Source: UA16 sp965661575
GTDB taxonomy: Bacteria > Bacteroidota > Bacteroidia > Flavobacteriales_D > Sanyastnellaceae
DNA: 9,601 nt
NCBI GenBank assembly: GCA_965661575.1
Contig: CBFIEJ010000056.1
Span: 1 to 9,601 of the forward strand
Reading direction: 5' to 3'
Position numbers and translations under genes: made by a program. A model generated the notes under the pieces. That model saw nothing but the letters and a program-made list of their open reading frames with translations. It did no database searches and was not told where the DNA came from. This document shows positions 1 to 6,808 of this stretch, one piece after another (positions within the stretch are counted from its first letter, which is position 1; the number at the start of each line of letters is the position of its first letter).

Positions 1-2
1 CT

Positions 3-1097
3 GCACCTGTGACTCAAAATAGCGATGCTACAGGTTCACGTACTGCCCTTGCTGCCAATTCCAAAAGCATTGCCGATGTTCCCGCCAAGGCTATTGGAAA
101 ATCAGCAGCCGCTGCCCCCCCTGCCAACGTTGCAAACGTTGCAAACGATGGACTCACAGCCAGTGCCCCACTGGGTGCCTCGCAAGGCCTGATCGCCGCC
201 TACACTGACGTGAATACAGAGCGTGCCGATGTTTTATCCTCCGCGGACCTGTTATTTTTCATGGAACTCCAACCTCCTCCTGCGTCAAGCCCTTTGCTTG
301 CCCACGGACTCGCACCGATGGCAACGCCAACCGATGGTCAAAGCATGAATGACGACGGCAATCGACGCTCGTTCAATCTCCGCATGTACCAGGGCCCGAC
401 CTGGAGTAAATTCAGCTATTTGGAACAAGACGGCGCAAACCTCCTTGCCCAAAACAACAACATGAAATCGAATGGATCATGGAGCGTGGGCGCAATGATC
501 GAATTCGATGCTCTCCGGCAACAATGGGGAGCTGGAATCGAATGGAACGAATTCGTCCATCAGCTCAATTATAACAGGACATTCGAACAATTCACTACCA
601 TTGACGGCGCCTTATTGCAAGTTGAAGTTAATCCCAATACCGGTGATACGCTCAACTCCGTGTACGGCGCTGCGGAGGTGCTCGTTGTGGCACAACGACG
701 TATTGTCCATCACAATCGGTTGCGTACAATCACCATTCCCTTGGAATGGCAAAACCAATGGTCGTTGACTCCCATTTTACACGGGGGCTTCGCTCTTGGA
801 GCACTCGTTCATTGGAGAACCTCGCTGAGTGGGAGAACCTTTACTGAGCAAGAAGGCAACATTGTCGATTACGGCGATGCTGAATTTCCGTCCAACCGAA
901 TCACCTTGGCTCCTATGCTGCGAATGCACGCCACCTATGACATCGCTCCGGATTGGAGCTTAGAACTTTCGGCACGGATGTCGTCCATGAAACATGCGAG
1001 TCGACCAAGCGCTGAACTTCCTGATCAAAACAGTCAGTTCAAAGGACGTTTACTCACGGGTAACCTGTTCTTTGGTGTGGCCCGTGCCATTCGCTAG
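3..1097 (+). CDS. Outer-membrane beta-barrel-like protein, 3' part (5' end outside window)
   Basis: The reading frame is open to the left edge. A GTG at 9 is possible, but no stop lies between it and the window start, so I treat the gene as truncated by the window. The visible ~364 residues fall into two parts. The first ~110 are rich in Ala, Pro, Ser and Asn, with low complexity, and look like a flexible periplasmic linker. From about residue 118 (counted from the GTG) to the end, short stretches of alternating polar and hydrophobic residues rich in Trp, Tyr and Phe (for example WSVGAMIEF, WGAGIEW, LHGGFALGALVHW, WSLELSARM) suggest amphipathic beta strands. The protein ends in NLFFGVARAIR, like a closing strand. 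This fits Bacteroidota proteins with a periplasmic region followed by an outer-membrane barrel, but no family is recognised. The next gene is on the same strand 87 nt downstream. The function is unknown. Confidence 0.6.
   Translation, partial: APVTQNSDATGSRTALAANSKSIADVPAKAIGKSAAAAPPANVANVANDGLTASAPLGASQGLIAAYTDVNTERADVLSSADLLFFMELQPPPASSPLLAHGLAPMATPTDGQSMNDDGNRRSFNLRMYQGPTWSKFSYLEQDGANLLAQNNNMKSNGSWSVGAMIEFDALRQQWGAGIEWNEFVHQLNYNRTFEQFTTIDGALLQVEVNPNTGDTLNSVYGAAEVLVVAQRRIVHHNRLRTITIPLEWQNQWSLTPILHGGFALGALVHWRTSLSGRTFTEQEGNIVDYGDAEFPSNRITLAPMLRMHATYDIAPDWSLELSARMSSMKHASRPSAELPDQNSQFKGRLLTGNLFFGVARAIR
123..149 (+). repeat. Three tandem 9-bp units in the linker region
   Basis: Three in-frame 9-nt units read GCCAACGTT, GCAAACGTT and GCAAACGAT, giving Ala-Asn-Val, Ala-Asn-Val, Ala-Asn-Asp. 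They lie in the low-complexity linker of the barrel-like protein. Copy number could change without a frameshift. The array is short and probably structural rather than regulatory. Confidence 0.6.
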
Positions 1098-1184
1098 CAG
1101 GGACGGCGCATGTTAAAATCATTTCGCAGGCATCGATTTAACGAAGAAAAGTACGAACCTTTCAGCCTACAAAAGCAGAACAAC

Positions 1185-2183
1185 ATGAGCCGTCAAAAAC
1201 ATTCTCTTCCATCCCGTGCCTTCTTGGCCGTCCTCGTTTTTTTATGCGCAGGCAAAACCCAAGCTCAGAACCTCGTCAACGATGGCAGTTTTGAAAACGG
1301 CGATGGAACATTCTGTGGGATCATGGGAGCGAATGACTTCGGAAACAACTTGAACGATTGGACAAGTCCAACGCAAGGCACCCCCCAGTTGTTCTTCACC
1401 AATGTCAATTCAGATTGTTGGAACGCACAACCCACGAGCACATACCCCGGCCCCATTGGCATCAAAGGCTCACAACTGCCTTTGAATGGTGAATCAATGG
1501 CAGGCATATACGCCTACACGATTCCCGATTTCAACCAACGTCATTACATCCAATCGCCGCTCTCCTCGCCGCTCATTCCAGGACAGGCCTACAAAATTGG
1601 ATTTTATGCCTCGCTCGCTGATTTCATTGAATTCGGATCCAATGGCCTTGGCGCCTGTTTGAGCGAAGGGGCGATTGCTGCCAACAGCGACGGTGTCCTA
1701 GCAGCATCTCCCCAAGTCGTCTCAGAGGAAGTGTTGAGTGATTACATCCGCTGGACCTTGATTTCAGATACGTTGATTGCTGATGCGGCATACGACCACA
1801 TCACAATCGGGAACTTCCAGACCGATGCGGCAACCGTGCTCGAGGCAAATCCTGCTGCAACCGGTGCTGTCAGCACATACGGTGCCTTTTACTTCATTGA
1901 TGGGGTTTTCGTCGAACCGGTGACCATTTCCAGTGTCGAAGCTCCAGCCGCACCTGATGTGTGGGAAATTCAGCCCTCATCTGCAGGATTGACCATTACT
2001 CCCGAACACGCTGGAAAACGCTTCGCCGTGTCACTCTTTGGCATGGATGGCAGACTCATCCATGAACTCGAAGGAATGAATCAAATCGACATTCCTTGGA
2101 GCGTCTGGCGCAGCTCCTGTGGCCTTGTCCGCATTCAAGATGATTCTCGGCAACTCAGCAAGCGCATCTGCCTTCCGCGTTAA
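1185..2183 (+). CDS. T9SS-exported protein with C-terminal sorting-like domain, function unknown
   Basis: The protein has 332 residues if started at the ATG at 1185. An in-frame ATG at 1110 would add 25 charged residues before the signal peptide, so I prefer 1185. Residues 1-27 form a Sec signal peptide: a basic start, the core FLAVLVFLCAG, then cleavage after TQA before QN. The mature protein begins NLVNDGSFE, an opening common in Bacteroidota secreted proteins with jelly-roll or galactose-binding-like domains. The middle (~30-250) carries several Cys and aromatic residues and has no catalytic motif I recognise. The last ~75 residues resemble the type A T9SS sorting domain: a VSLFGMDGRLIHELEG strand pair, then GLVRIQDDSRQLSKR and a basic terminus LPR. 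By family knowledge, such domains direct export across the outer membrane and are then cleaved for release or surface anchoring. The sorting domain is somewhat degenerate. A carbohydrate- or surface-binding role is possible but not shown. Confidence 0.75.
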   Translation: MSRQKHSLPSRAFLAVLVFLCAGKTQAQNLVNDGSFENGDGTFCGIMGANDFGNNLNDWTSPTQGTPQLFFTNVNSDCWNAQPTSTYPGPIGIKGSQLPLNGESMAGIYAYTIPDFNQRHYIQSPLSSPLIPGQAYKIGFYASLADFIEFGSNGLGACLSEGAIAANSDGVLAASPQVVSEEVLSDYIRWTLISDTLIADAAYDHITIGNFQTDAATVLEANPAATGAVSTYGAFYFIDGVFVEPVTISSVEAPAAPDVWEIQPSSAGLTITPEHAGKRFAVSLFGMDGRLIHELEGMNQIDIPWSVWRSSCGLVRIQDDSRQLSKRICLPR

Positions 2184-2246
2184 GCGCACGCTTTTCCAAT
2201 CATTCCAGCTGCTTTTTATGCGGGTCATTCGAAGGGACTCAACAGG

Positions 2247-2254
2247 TATCTTTG
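2247..2254 (+). promoter_or_regulatory. Candidate Bacteroidota -7 promoter element before the SulP gene
   Basis: TATCTTTG matches the Bacteroidota -7 consensus TAnnTTTG exactly. It lies 40 nt before the ATG at 2295, implying a leader of roughly 35 nt. No clear -33 TTG was found at the usual distance, so support is from one element only. It sits in the 111-nt gap (2184-2294) after the T9SS protein gene, which otherwise shows nothing convincing. Confidence 0.45.
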
Positions 2255-2294
2255 CGCCTTTTTCCGACGCATTATTTCGACGCAATCACCGCCC

Positions 2295-3818
2295 ATGAGA
2301 CTCGCCCTATTTGACTTTCGCCAAACCGTAGATTACCGCCTCGAAGTTTTGAGTGGACTGACCGTGGCCATGGCCCTCATCCCCGAAGCTGTGGCATTTG
2401 CACTCATTGCGGGCCTTAGTCCTCTGACAGGTCTATATGCTGCATTTGTCGTCGGTCTGGTGGCCAGCGTTTTGGGAGGACGCCCCGGTATGATCAGTGG
2501 CGCCACAGGAGCCATCGCGGTGGTGATTGCTTCTTTAGCGGCTATCGAAGGTCCCGAATACATCTTTGCAACGGTAATTTTGGCGGGCATCCTGCAACTC
2601 GTTGCAGGCTTCCTGAAACTGGGAAAACTGATGCGACTGGTGCCTCAACCCGTCATTTTTGGTTTTGTAAATGGCCTCGCCATCATCATCGGTGGAAGTC
2701 AGCTCGATCAGTTCAAAGACGACGGTGGAGAATGGTTGACAGGAGGATCATTGGGCATTTTCGTTGGACTCACTCTACTCTCCATGGCCATCATCGCTTT
2801 CCTGCCCAAGCTGACCAAAAAAGTACCAGCCGGATTGACCGCAATCGTGGTGGTGTTTGCGATCGTAGCGGGGTTGGGACTCGACACCAAAACGGTTGGC
2901 GACATGGCTTCCATTGAAGGCGGCTTCCCTCCATTTCACATTCCAATTGTGCCGTTCACTTTGGAAACCCTGACCATCATTTTCCCATACGCCGCAATCG
3001 TAGCTGGCGTTGGTTTGATTGAGAGCTTACTCACCTTGAACATCTTGGATGAGATCACGGGAACAAGAGGCCACGGCAATCGGGAGTGCGTGGCCCAAGG
3101 TGCCGCGAATATTTTGAGTGGATTATTCAGCGGGATGGGTGGATGTGCCATGATTGGACAAAGCCTCATCAATGTGAGCTCCGGCGCACGAGCTCGACTC
3201 AGTGGAATTGTGGCATCAGTCATGCTCCTTGTATTCATTCTATTCGGTGCTCCGCTCATTGAAAAGCTGCCCATGGCTGCTCTCACTGGGCTGATGATCA
3301 TGGTCGCCATTGGAACGTTTGAATGGGCATCTCTGCGTACGTTCCGTCGCATGCCCACCTCTGATGTGTTCATCATGATCTTGGTCACCCTCATCACCGC
3401 TTTCATGCACAACCTCGCCCTTGCCGTCTTCATCGGTGTGGTCGTTGCAGCCCTTGTTTTTGCCTGGGATAACGCCGTCCGCATTCGGGCTCGCAAACGC
3501 ACCGATGAAAAAGGATGGAAACACTACGAACTATACGGCCCTCTCTTTTTTGGATCGACCACCGTCTTCTCTGAAAAATTTGACATTCAAGATGATCCAG
3601 AACATGTCGTTTTGGATTTCAAAGAAAGCCGTGTCGTCGACATGTCAGCCATTGAAGCGCTCAACAAGTTGACGGCGCGTTATGCCGAGGTTGGCAAAAC
3701 CGTTCACATTCGCTTTTTGAGCGAAGATTGCCGAGCTCTCATTGATAAGGCTGAGTCCATCATCGAGATCAATCACTTCGATGATCCCACGTACAAAGTG
3801 GTGCGAAACCTGAGCTAA
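2295..3818 (+). CDS. SulP family inorganic anion transporter with STAS domain
   Basis: This 507-residue inner-membrane protein is likely to move sulfate, bicarbonate or another small anion. Which one cannot be read from sequence. The N-terminal half begins with the SulP signature region: GLTVAMALIPEAVAFALIAG (21-40) followed by LSPLTGLYAAFVVGLVASVLGG, then a Gly/Ala-rich segment MISGATGAIAVVI. Many hydrophobic segments follow to about residue 392. The conserved cytoplasmic-side stretch GLIESLLTLNILDEITG (240-256), then GNRECVAQGAANILSGLFSGMGGCAMIGQS, is typical of the family. Residues ~408-507 form a STAS domain (GPLFFGS, VVLDFKESRVVDMSAIEAL), thought to be regulatory. The length is close to other compact bacterial SulP proteins, so the gene looks complete. 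It converges on the CDGSH gene with a 12-nt gap. A single-gene transcript from the promoter-like element at 2247 is plausible. Confidence 0.93.
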   Translation: MRLALFDFRQTVDYRLEVLSGLTVAMALIPEAVAFALIAGLSPLTGLYAAFVVGLVASVLGGRPGMISGATGAIAVVIASLAAIEGPEYIFATVILAGILQLVAGFLKLGKLMRLVPQPVIFGFVNGLAIIIGGSQLDQFKDDGGEWLTGGSLGIFVGLTLLSMAIIAFLPKLTKKVPAGLTAIVVVFAIVAGLGLDTKTVGDMASIEGGFPPFHIPIVPFTLETLTIIFPYAAIVAGVGLIESLLTLNILDEITGTRGHGNRECVAQGAANILSGLFSGMGGCAMIGQSLINVSSGARARLSGIVASVMLLVFILFGAPLIEKLPMAALTGLMIMVAIGTFEWASLRTFRRMPTSDVFIMILVTLITAFMHNLALAVFIGVVVAALVFAWDNAVRIRARKRTDEKGWKHYELYGPLFFGSTTVFSEKFDIQDDPEHVVLDFKESRVVDMSAIEALNKLTARYAEVGKTVHIRFLSEDCRALIDKAESIIEINHFDDPTYKVVRNLS

Positions 3819-3830
3819 GTAAATCCCTCT

Positions 3831-4082
3831 TCAGCTCGCGTGCGATCCGTCGCAATAGGGCGGATTCTTGGTTTTCTTGCAACTGCAAAGTGCCACTGGC
3901 TTCTCTGATTCTGCCTTGAATACAACTGGCCGCTTGTCCGTTCCACGGTGAGCACCGTTGCACCAAGGCTGGTTGGCCGATTGGCCGCACGAGCACCACG
4001 CATAGGTGGTGCCCGGGGTCAATGTTTTAATCTCTGGGCCTTGTGCATTTGCGTCAGGTCCTTTGGATTGATTATCAGACAT
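3831..4082 (-). CDS. Small protein with two CDGSH iron-sulfur motifs
   Basis: This 83-residue soluble protein carries two CDGSH-type motifs. The first is C30-x-C32 ... C41-N-G-A-H45 and the second is C66-x-C68 ... C77-D-G-S-H81. Each Cys3His set is complete, so each motif should bind one [2Fe-2S] cluster. By family knowledge this makes it a tandem, type-3-like (Miner2-like) CDGSH protein, in contrast to the dimeric single-motif mitoNEET type. Such clusters are redox-active and labile, and roles in electron or cluster transfer are proposed. No membrane segment or signal peptide is visible. The first ~17 residues are polar and probably disordered. The ATG lies 3 nt after the stop of the yceI-like gene, so the two are almost certainly co-transcribed. 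The partner protein is unknown. Confidence 0.92.
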   Translation of the reverse strand: MSDNQSKGPDANAQGPEIKTLTPGTTYAWCSCGQSANQPWCNGAHRGTDKRPVVFKAESEKPVALCSCKKTKNPPYCDGSHAS

Positions 4083-4085
4083 GGA

Positions 4086-4658
4086 TCACTTGACTTCAAG
4101 GTGAACGGTCATGACAAAAATGTCGCGAATGGCTTGGTCTCCGAGGTTATCGAAAAAGGAGTTTGATCCGTAGCGCACATCAAATTGACTACGATCGATC
4201 TCGATGGTCGCTTCATAAGCGCTGCCTTTGCGAGTCACTTCAAATTCGAGCGGCTTGGTGATGCCTTTGATGGTGGCACTCGCTTGGACAGTCGCTTTGT
4301 TCTTTTTAAAAGAAGATGCTTCATTGATGACGAGTGTTGCCATGGGATGGGATGCGACGTCGAAGAAATCCGGTGATTTGAGGTGCCCCATCAATTTAGC
4401 TCCGTACTCTGGGCTCAAATCCGTATTGGCCATGGATGTCATATCCAACGCCACTGAACCTGATTTGATTTGATCATCCTCGAAGACAATGCTGCCTTTG
4501 TTGATTCCGATGGTTCCATTGTGATCGCCGCCAACAATTTTACCTGCGGCCCACTCAACCGAAGAAGATTGAACATCAATCGTTGCGTTTTGTGCTACTG
4601 AGAAAGGAGGTTGGGCAAAGAGAAGCACCGCTGACAGCGCAAAAGAGAAATAATTCAT
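4086..4658 (-). CDS. YceI family periplasmic protein
   Basis: The protein has 190 residues. Residues 1-22 form a signal peptide (MNYFSFALSAVLLFAQPPFSVA, cleaved before QN), so it is exported. The mature part is a single YceI domain. It shows VEWAAGKIVGGDHNGTI (34-50), the hallmark HLKSPDFFDVASHPMATL (92-109), IKGITKPLEFEV (130-141) and the closing FDVRYGSNSFFDNLGDQAIRD. By family knowledge YceI proteins are lipocalin-like beta barrels that bind polyisoprenoid or other lipophilic molecules, and many respond to acid or osmotic stress. The ligand here cannot be read. It sits between the Crp/Fnr regulator gene (62 nt upstream) and the CDGSH gene (3 nt downstream), suggesting one operon under that regulator. 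No consensus TAnnTTTG lies directly before its ATG, which also favours co-transcription. Confidence 0.94.
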   Translation of the reverse strand: MNYFSFALSAVLLFAQPPFSVAQNATIDVQSSSVEWAAGKIVGGDHNGTIGINKGSIVFEDDQIKSGSVALDMTSMANTDLSPEYGAKLMGHLKSPDFFDVASHPMATLVINEASSFKKNKATVQASATIKGITKPLEFEVTRKGSAYEATIEIDRSQFDVRYGSNSFFDNLGDQAIRDIFVMTVHLEVK

Positions 4659-4672
4659 AAGATGATATTGAT

Positions 4673-4691
4673 TTAGACTTCGAATATCTAA
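4673..4691. promoter_or_regulatory. Inverted repeat upstream of the yceI-like gene, possible operator
   Basis: TTAGACTTCGAATATCTAA has 5-bp arms TTAGA and TCTAA separated by 9 nt, with a TTCGAA palindrome near the centre. It lies 15-33 nt before the yceI ATG, in the gap after the Crp/Fnr regulator gene. Crp/Fnr proteins bind dyads of about this size, so it could be a target of that regulator. The arms are short, the site is AT-rich, and chance is a real alternative. Confidence 0.25.
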
Positions 4692-4720
4692 CCCGTTTTC
4701 TCCGCACGTGTTCTCCTCGA

Positions 4721-5218
4721 TTAACTTCCGTAGGCCTTTCCTACTCGTTGAGCCCGCAATTTGCTCAGTGCCTGAGGCGTGATGCCCAAGTAAGACGCGA
4801 TGTGACGCTGCGTCAAACGCGAAGTGAGCTCTGGATACAACTCCAAAAAATGCTCATAACGTTCCAATGCTGATGTACTCATCATCATCAAAACCCTGCG
4901 CTGCAAAGCCCCTGCTCGGCGCAACATCTTTCTGAATTCCACCTGCTCATTATTCTGAAAGAGGGCCAATGGCGGGAACACCTCGACCTCACAGTCCTCG
5001 ATGGCTTCGATCGTCAATGTACCTTCGATATCAAAAGCATATGCCTCCAAATCGCCACATGTCCAGCCCTCTGATGCGAACATGAAATTGTGATCCTTGC
5101 CGTTGGTGTCGCTGAAATACAATCGCAGCAATCCTTTTTGGACACTATAAATGTTCAAACGCTTCTGCCCCGCCTCTTGCAAGACATCTCCCTTCATATA
5201 CCTCTTGACCGTTCCCAT
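4721..5218 (-). CDS. Crp/Fnr family transcriptional regulator
   Basis: The protein has 165 residues from the ATG at 5218. A GTG at 5287 would give 188 residues, and an in-frame TGA directly before it sets the upper limit. I prefer 5218 because a consensus TAAGTTTG at 5243-5250 sits just upstream and would place the transcript start inside the longer form. The N-terminal part (~5-85) is a cyclic-nucleotide-binding-like barrel (MKGDVLQEAGQ, IYSVQKGLLRLYF, LTIEAIEDCEVEVFP). It is missing the usual first helix or is shorter than the ~190-residue relatives common in Bacteroidota. A dimerisation helix region follows (~92-125). The HTH is at ~134-159 (RLTQRHIASYLGITPQALSKLRAQRV). There is no FNR-type N-terminal Cys cluster, so Fe-S sensing is not expected. 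The ligand is unknown. Likely targets are itself, the yceI/CDGSH genes just downstream, or the divergent phospholipase gene. Confidence 0.87.
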   Translation of the reverse strand: MGTVKRYMKGDVLQEAGQKRLNIYSVQKGLLRLYFSDTNGKDHNFMFASEGWTCGDLEAYAFDIEGTLTIEAIEDCEVEVFPPLALFQNNEQVEFRKMLRRAGALQRRVLMMMSTSALERYEHFLELYPELTSRLTQRHIASYLGITPQALSKLRAQRVGKAYGS

Positions 5219-5222
5219 AGGC

Positions 5223-5230
5223 CAAAGGTA
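5223..5230 (-). promoter_or_regulatory. Second TAnnTTTG match, 4 nt before the regulator ATG
   Basis: On the minus strand TACCTTTG matches the Bacteroidota -7 consensus exactly, but it ends only 4 nt before the ATG at 5218. If used, the mRNA would start at or almost at the start codon (leaderless). It is weaker than the element at 5243-5250 because no -33 TTG lies at the right distance. Confidence 0.25.
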
Positions 5231-5242
5231 GATGCCACAAAA

Positions 5243-5250
5243 CAAACTTA
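5243..5250 (-). promoter_or_regulatory. Candidate -7 promoter element of the Crp/Fnr regulator gene
   Basis: On the minus strand TAAGTTTG matches TAnnTTTG exactly. It would start transcription near 5237, giving a leader of ~20 nt to the ATG at 5218. No clear -33 element is seen. It lies in the 50-nt divergent gap between the regulator and phospholipase genes, where control of both by one bound protein is easy to imagine. Confidence 0.45.
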
Positions 5251-5268
5251 TCCCTGTACCTTGGCCCG

Positions 5269-6804
5269 ATGCGCGAACCCTTCTCACTCATTTGCTTTTT
5301 TGCACCCCTCATTTTCGTCTGCTGCTCTCAAGCCGAGCTCTCGAACGAACTGACCGCTTACGCCGCTCTCGAAGATGCATGTGCTACCATCGAAGTTCCG
5401 CCGTCTTCCTTCATAAAAGAACAGATCATTGCTGCCGGGATCAACGATTCAATCGAAACTTACGCCTACGTGCTCGAAGAAGGTGAAGAAGCGATTTTCA
5501 CCCGGGCTTGGCTGAGCCAAAACAGCGTCAAAACAATTGACATTCAGTATTTTATATTTTCCTTGGATAACGTTGGAATCATTGCCCTTGACTACCTCTT
5601 GCGAGCAGCTGATCGAGGTGTAAAAATCCGAATGCTGGTGGATGACATCATGCTCGATGTGACGGAATCCGACGTGCTCGCCTTGAATGCTCATCCCAAT
5701 TTTGAAATTCGGATTTACAATGCAAATCCCGGCAAAAACGGAGTCCAACAAGCGTACCATGCAGCAACTGATTTCCAAGGAATCAATCAACGAATGCACA
5801 ACAAAACATTCGTGGTCGACGGGCACGTTGCGATTACAGGTGGTCGCAACATTGCCGATGAATATTTCGATTATGACCAACAATACAATTTCCGTGATCG
5901 CGATGTGATGCTCATTGGTGTTGGTGCTAATAGTATCCAACAATCATTCGATTCATTTTGGGAACATCCATTGGCGATGACCATCGCTGACCAGGAAAAA
6001 TCGGATTCCCCTAGGAACGATGAATTGTACCAACGCATCCATGCTTACGCTTGTGACACCGAAAATTTCTGGCCAGAAATCCGAGCCCTCATCGACGGCG
6101 TCCCTGAGGCCATTCCACGGTTGCAAGCCGCGGGTAAGCTGCATGCACTTGAGAAGTTTACTTTCGTCTCCGATGTGCCTGGAAAAAATGAATCCAAAGG
6201 CTTCACTGGCGGAGGAAGGAGCACGGATGCACTTCTGCAACTGGTGCAGCAATCAAAAGAATCCGTGATGATACAAAGTCCATACCTGGTGCTCACAGAG
6301 ATGGGGCTGGGCTTGTTTCAAGCTGCTACCAGGCGGGGCGTAGCCGTCACCATCCTTACCAACAGCCTCTGCTCCACTGATAACCTCGAAGCATTCAATG
6401 GATACCAGCGCATCCGTGCTGCATTGCTCGCTGCCGGCGTGCAGGTTTATGAATATCGACCTGATGCGGCCATTCGAAAGCGCCTCATCACAGCAGAAAA
6501 ACAAAAACAAATCGATTACGTCCCGACGTTTGGTTTGCACGCGAAATCCATGGTTGTAGACCATCAAACCACGGTCATTGGAACCTTCAATTTAGATCCT
6601 CGAAGTGCTAACCTCAACACGGAATGCATCGCCATCATGGAATCTGAAGCCATGGCGAGTCAAGTCGAGGCATTGATGATGGAGGAACTTTTACCTGAAA
6701 ACGCATGGCATACGACTGCCCTCAGCAATCCTGACTTTGAGGCAGGAATCTGGAAGCGCTTCAAGACTTGGACAAGGCGACTGGTTCCAGCCAAAATCCT
6801 CTGA
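5269..6804 (+). CDS. Phospholipase D / cardiolipin synthase family protein (ClsC-like)
   Basis: This 511-residue protein has two HKD motifs. The first is H177-x-K179 ... D184 (HNKTFVVD), followed by GGRNIADEYF. The second is H424-x-K426 ... D431 (HAKSMVVD), followed by GTFNLDPRSANLNTE. Both are intact, so the enzyme should be active as a phosphatidyltransferase or phospholipase. The stretches DIQYFIF (91-97), GVKIRMLVDD (117-126) and RDRDVMLIG resemble E. coli ClsC (YmdC), which makes cardiolipin from phosphatidylethanolamine and phosphatidylglycerol. That substrate choice is inference. Residues 1-22 form a hydrophobic signal sequence. It may be cut after SQA, or lipidated at one of the paired Cys (C18/C19) though the lipobox is atypical, so the protein likely faces the periplasm. 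The ATG lies 50 nt from the divergent regulator start. TACCTTGG at 5257-5264 is a near-match -7 element only 4 nt before it. The gene converges on rmuC with a 4-nt gap. Confidence 0.9.
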   Translation: MREPFSLICFFAPLIFVCCSQAELSNELTAYAALEDACATIEVPPSSFIKEQIIAAGINDSIETYAYVLEEGEEAIFTRAWLSQNSVKTIDIQYFIFSLDNVGIIALDYLLRAADRGVKIRMLVDDIMLDVTESDVLALNAHPNFEIRIYNANPGKNGVQQAYHAATDFQGINQRMHNKTFVVDGHVAITGGRNIADEYFDYDQQYNFRDRDVMLIGVGANSIQQSFDSFWEHPLAMTIADQEKSDSPRNDELYQRIHAYACDTENFWPEIRALIDGVPEAIPRLQAAGKLHALEKFTFVSDVPGKNESKGFTGGGRSTDALLQLVQQSKESVMIQSPYLVLTEMGLGLFQAATRRGVAVTILTNSLCSTDNLEAFNGYQRIRAALLAAGVQVYEYRPDAAIRKRLITAEKQKQIDYVPTFGLHAKSMVVDHQTTVIGTFNLDPRSANLNTECIAIMESEAMASQVEALMMEELLPENAWHTTALSNPDFEAGIWKRFKTWTRRLVPAKIL

Positions 6805-6808
6805 AGCG

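Noticed and set aside
2182..2193. Small hairpin AAGC-GCAC-GCTT overlapping the stop codon of the T9SS protein gene, followed by a few T
   Set aside because: The stem is only 4 bp and the T-run is short, too weak to call a terminator.
2936..3502. Long minus-strand open frame (188 codons) opposite the SulP gene
   Set aside because: It is Met/Arg/Thr-rich with no domain and lies fully antisense to a well-supported transporter gene. It is a shadow frame.
3811..3838. GAGCT/AGCTC arms around the convergent end of the SulP and CDGSH genes
   Set aside because: Five-bp arms with a 16-nt loop and no T-tract. Expected by chance.
5449..5943. Minus-strand open frame of 164 codons opposite the phospholipase gene
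   Set aside because: It is antisense to conserved HKD-domain coding sequence and resembles no protein family. It is a shadow frame.
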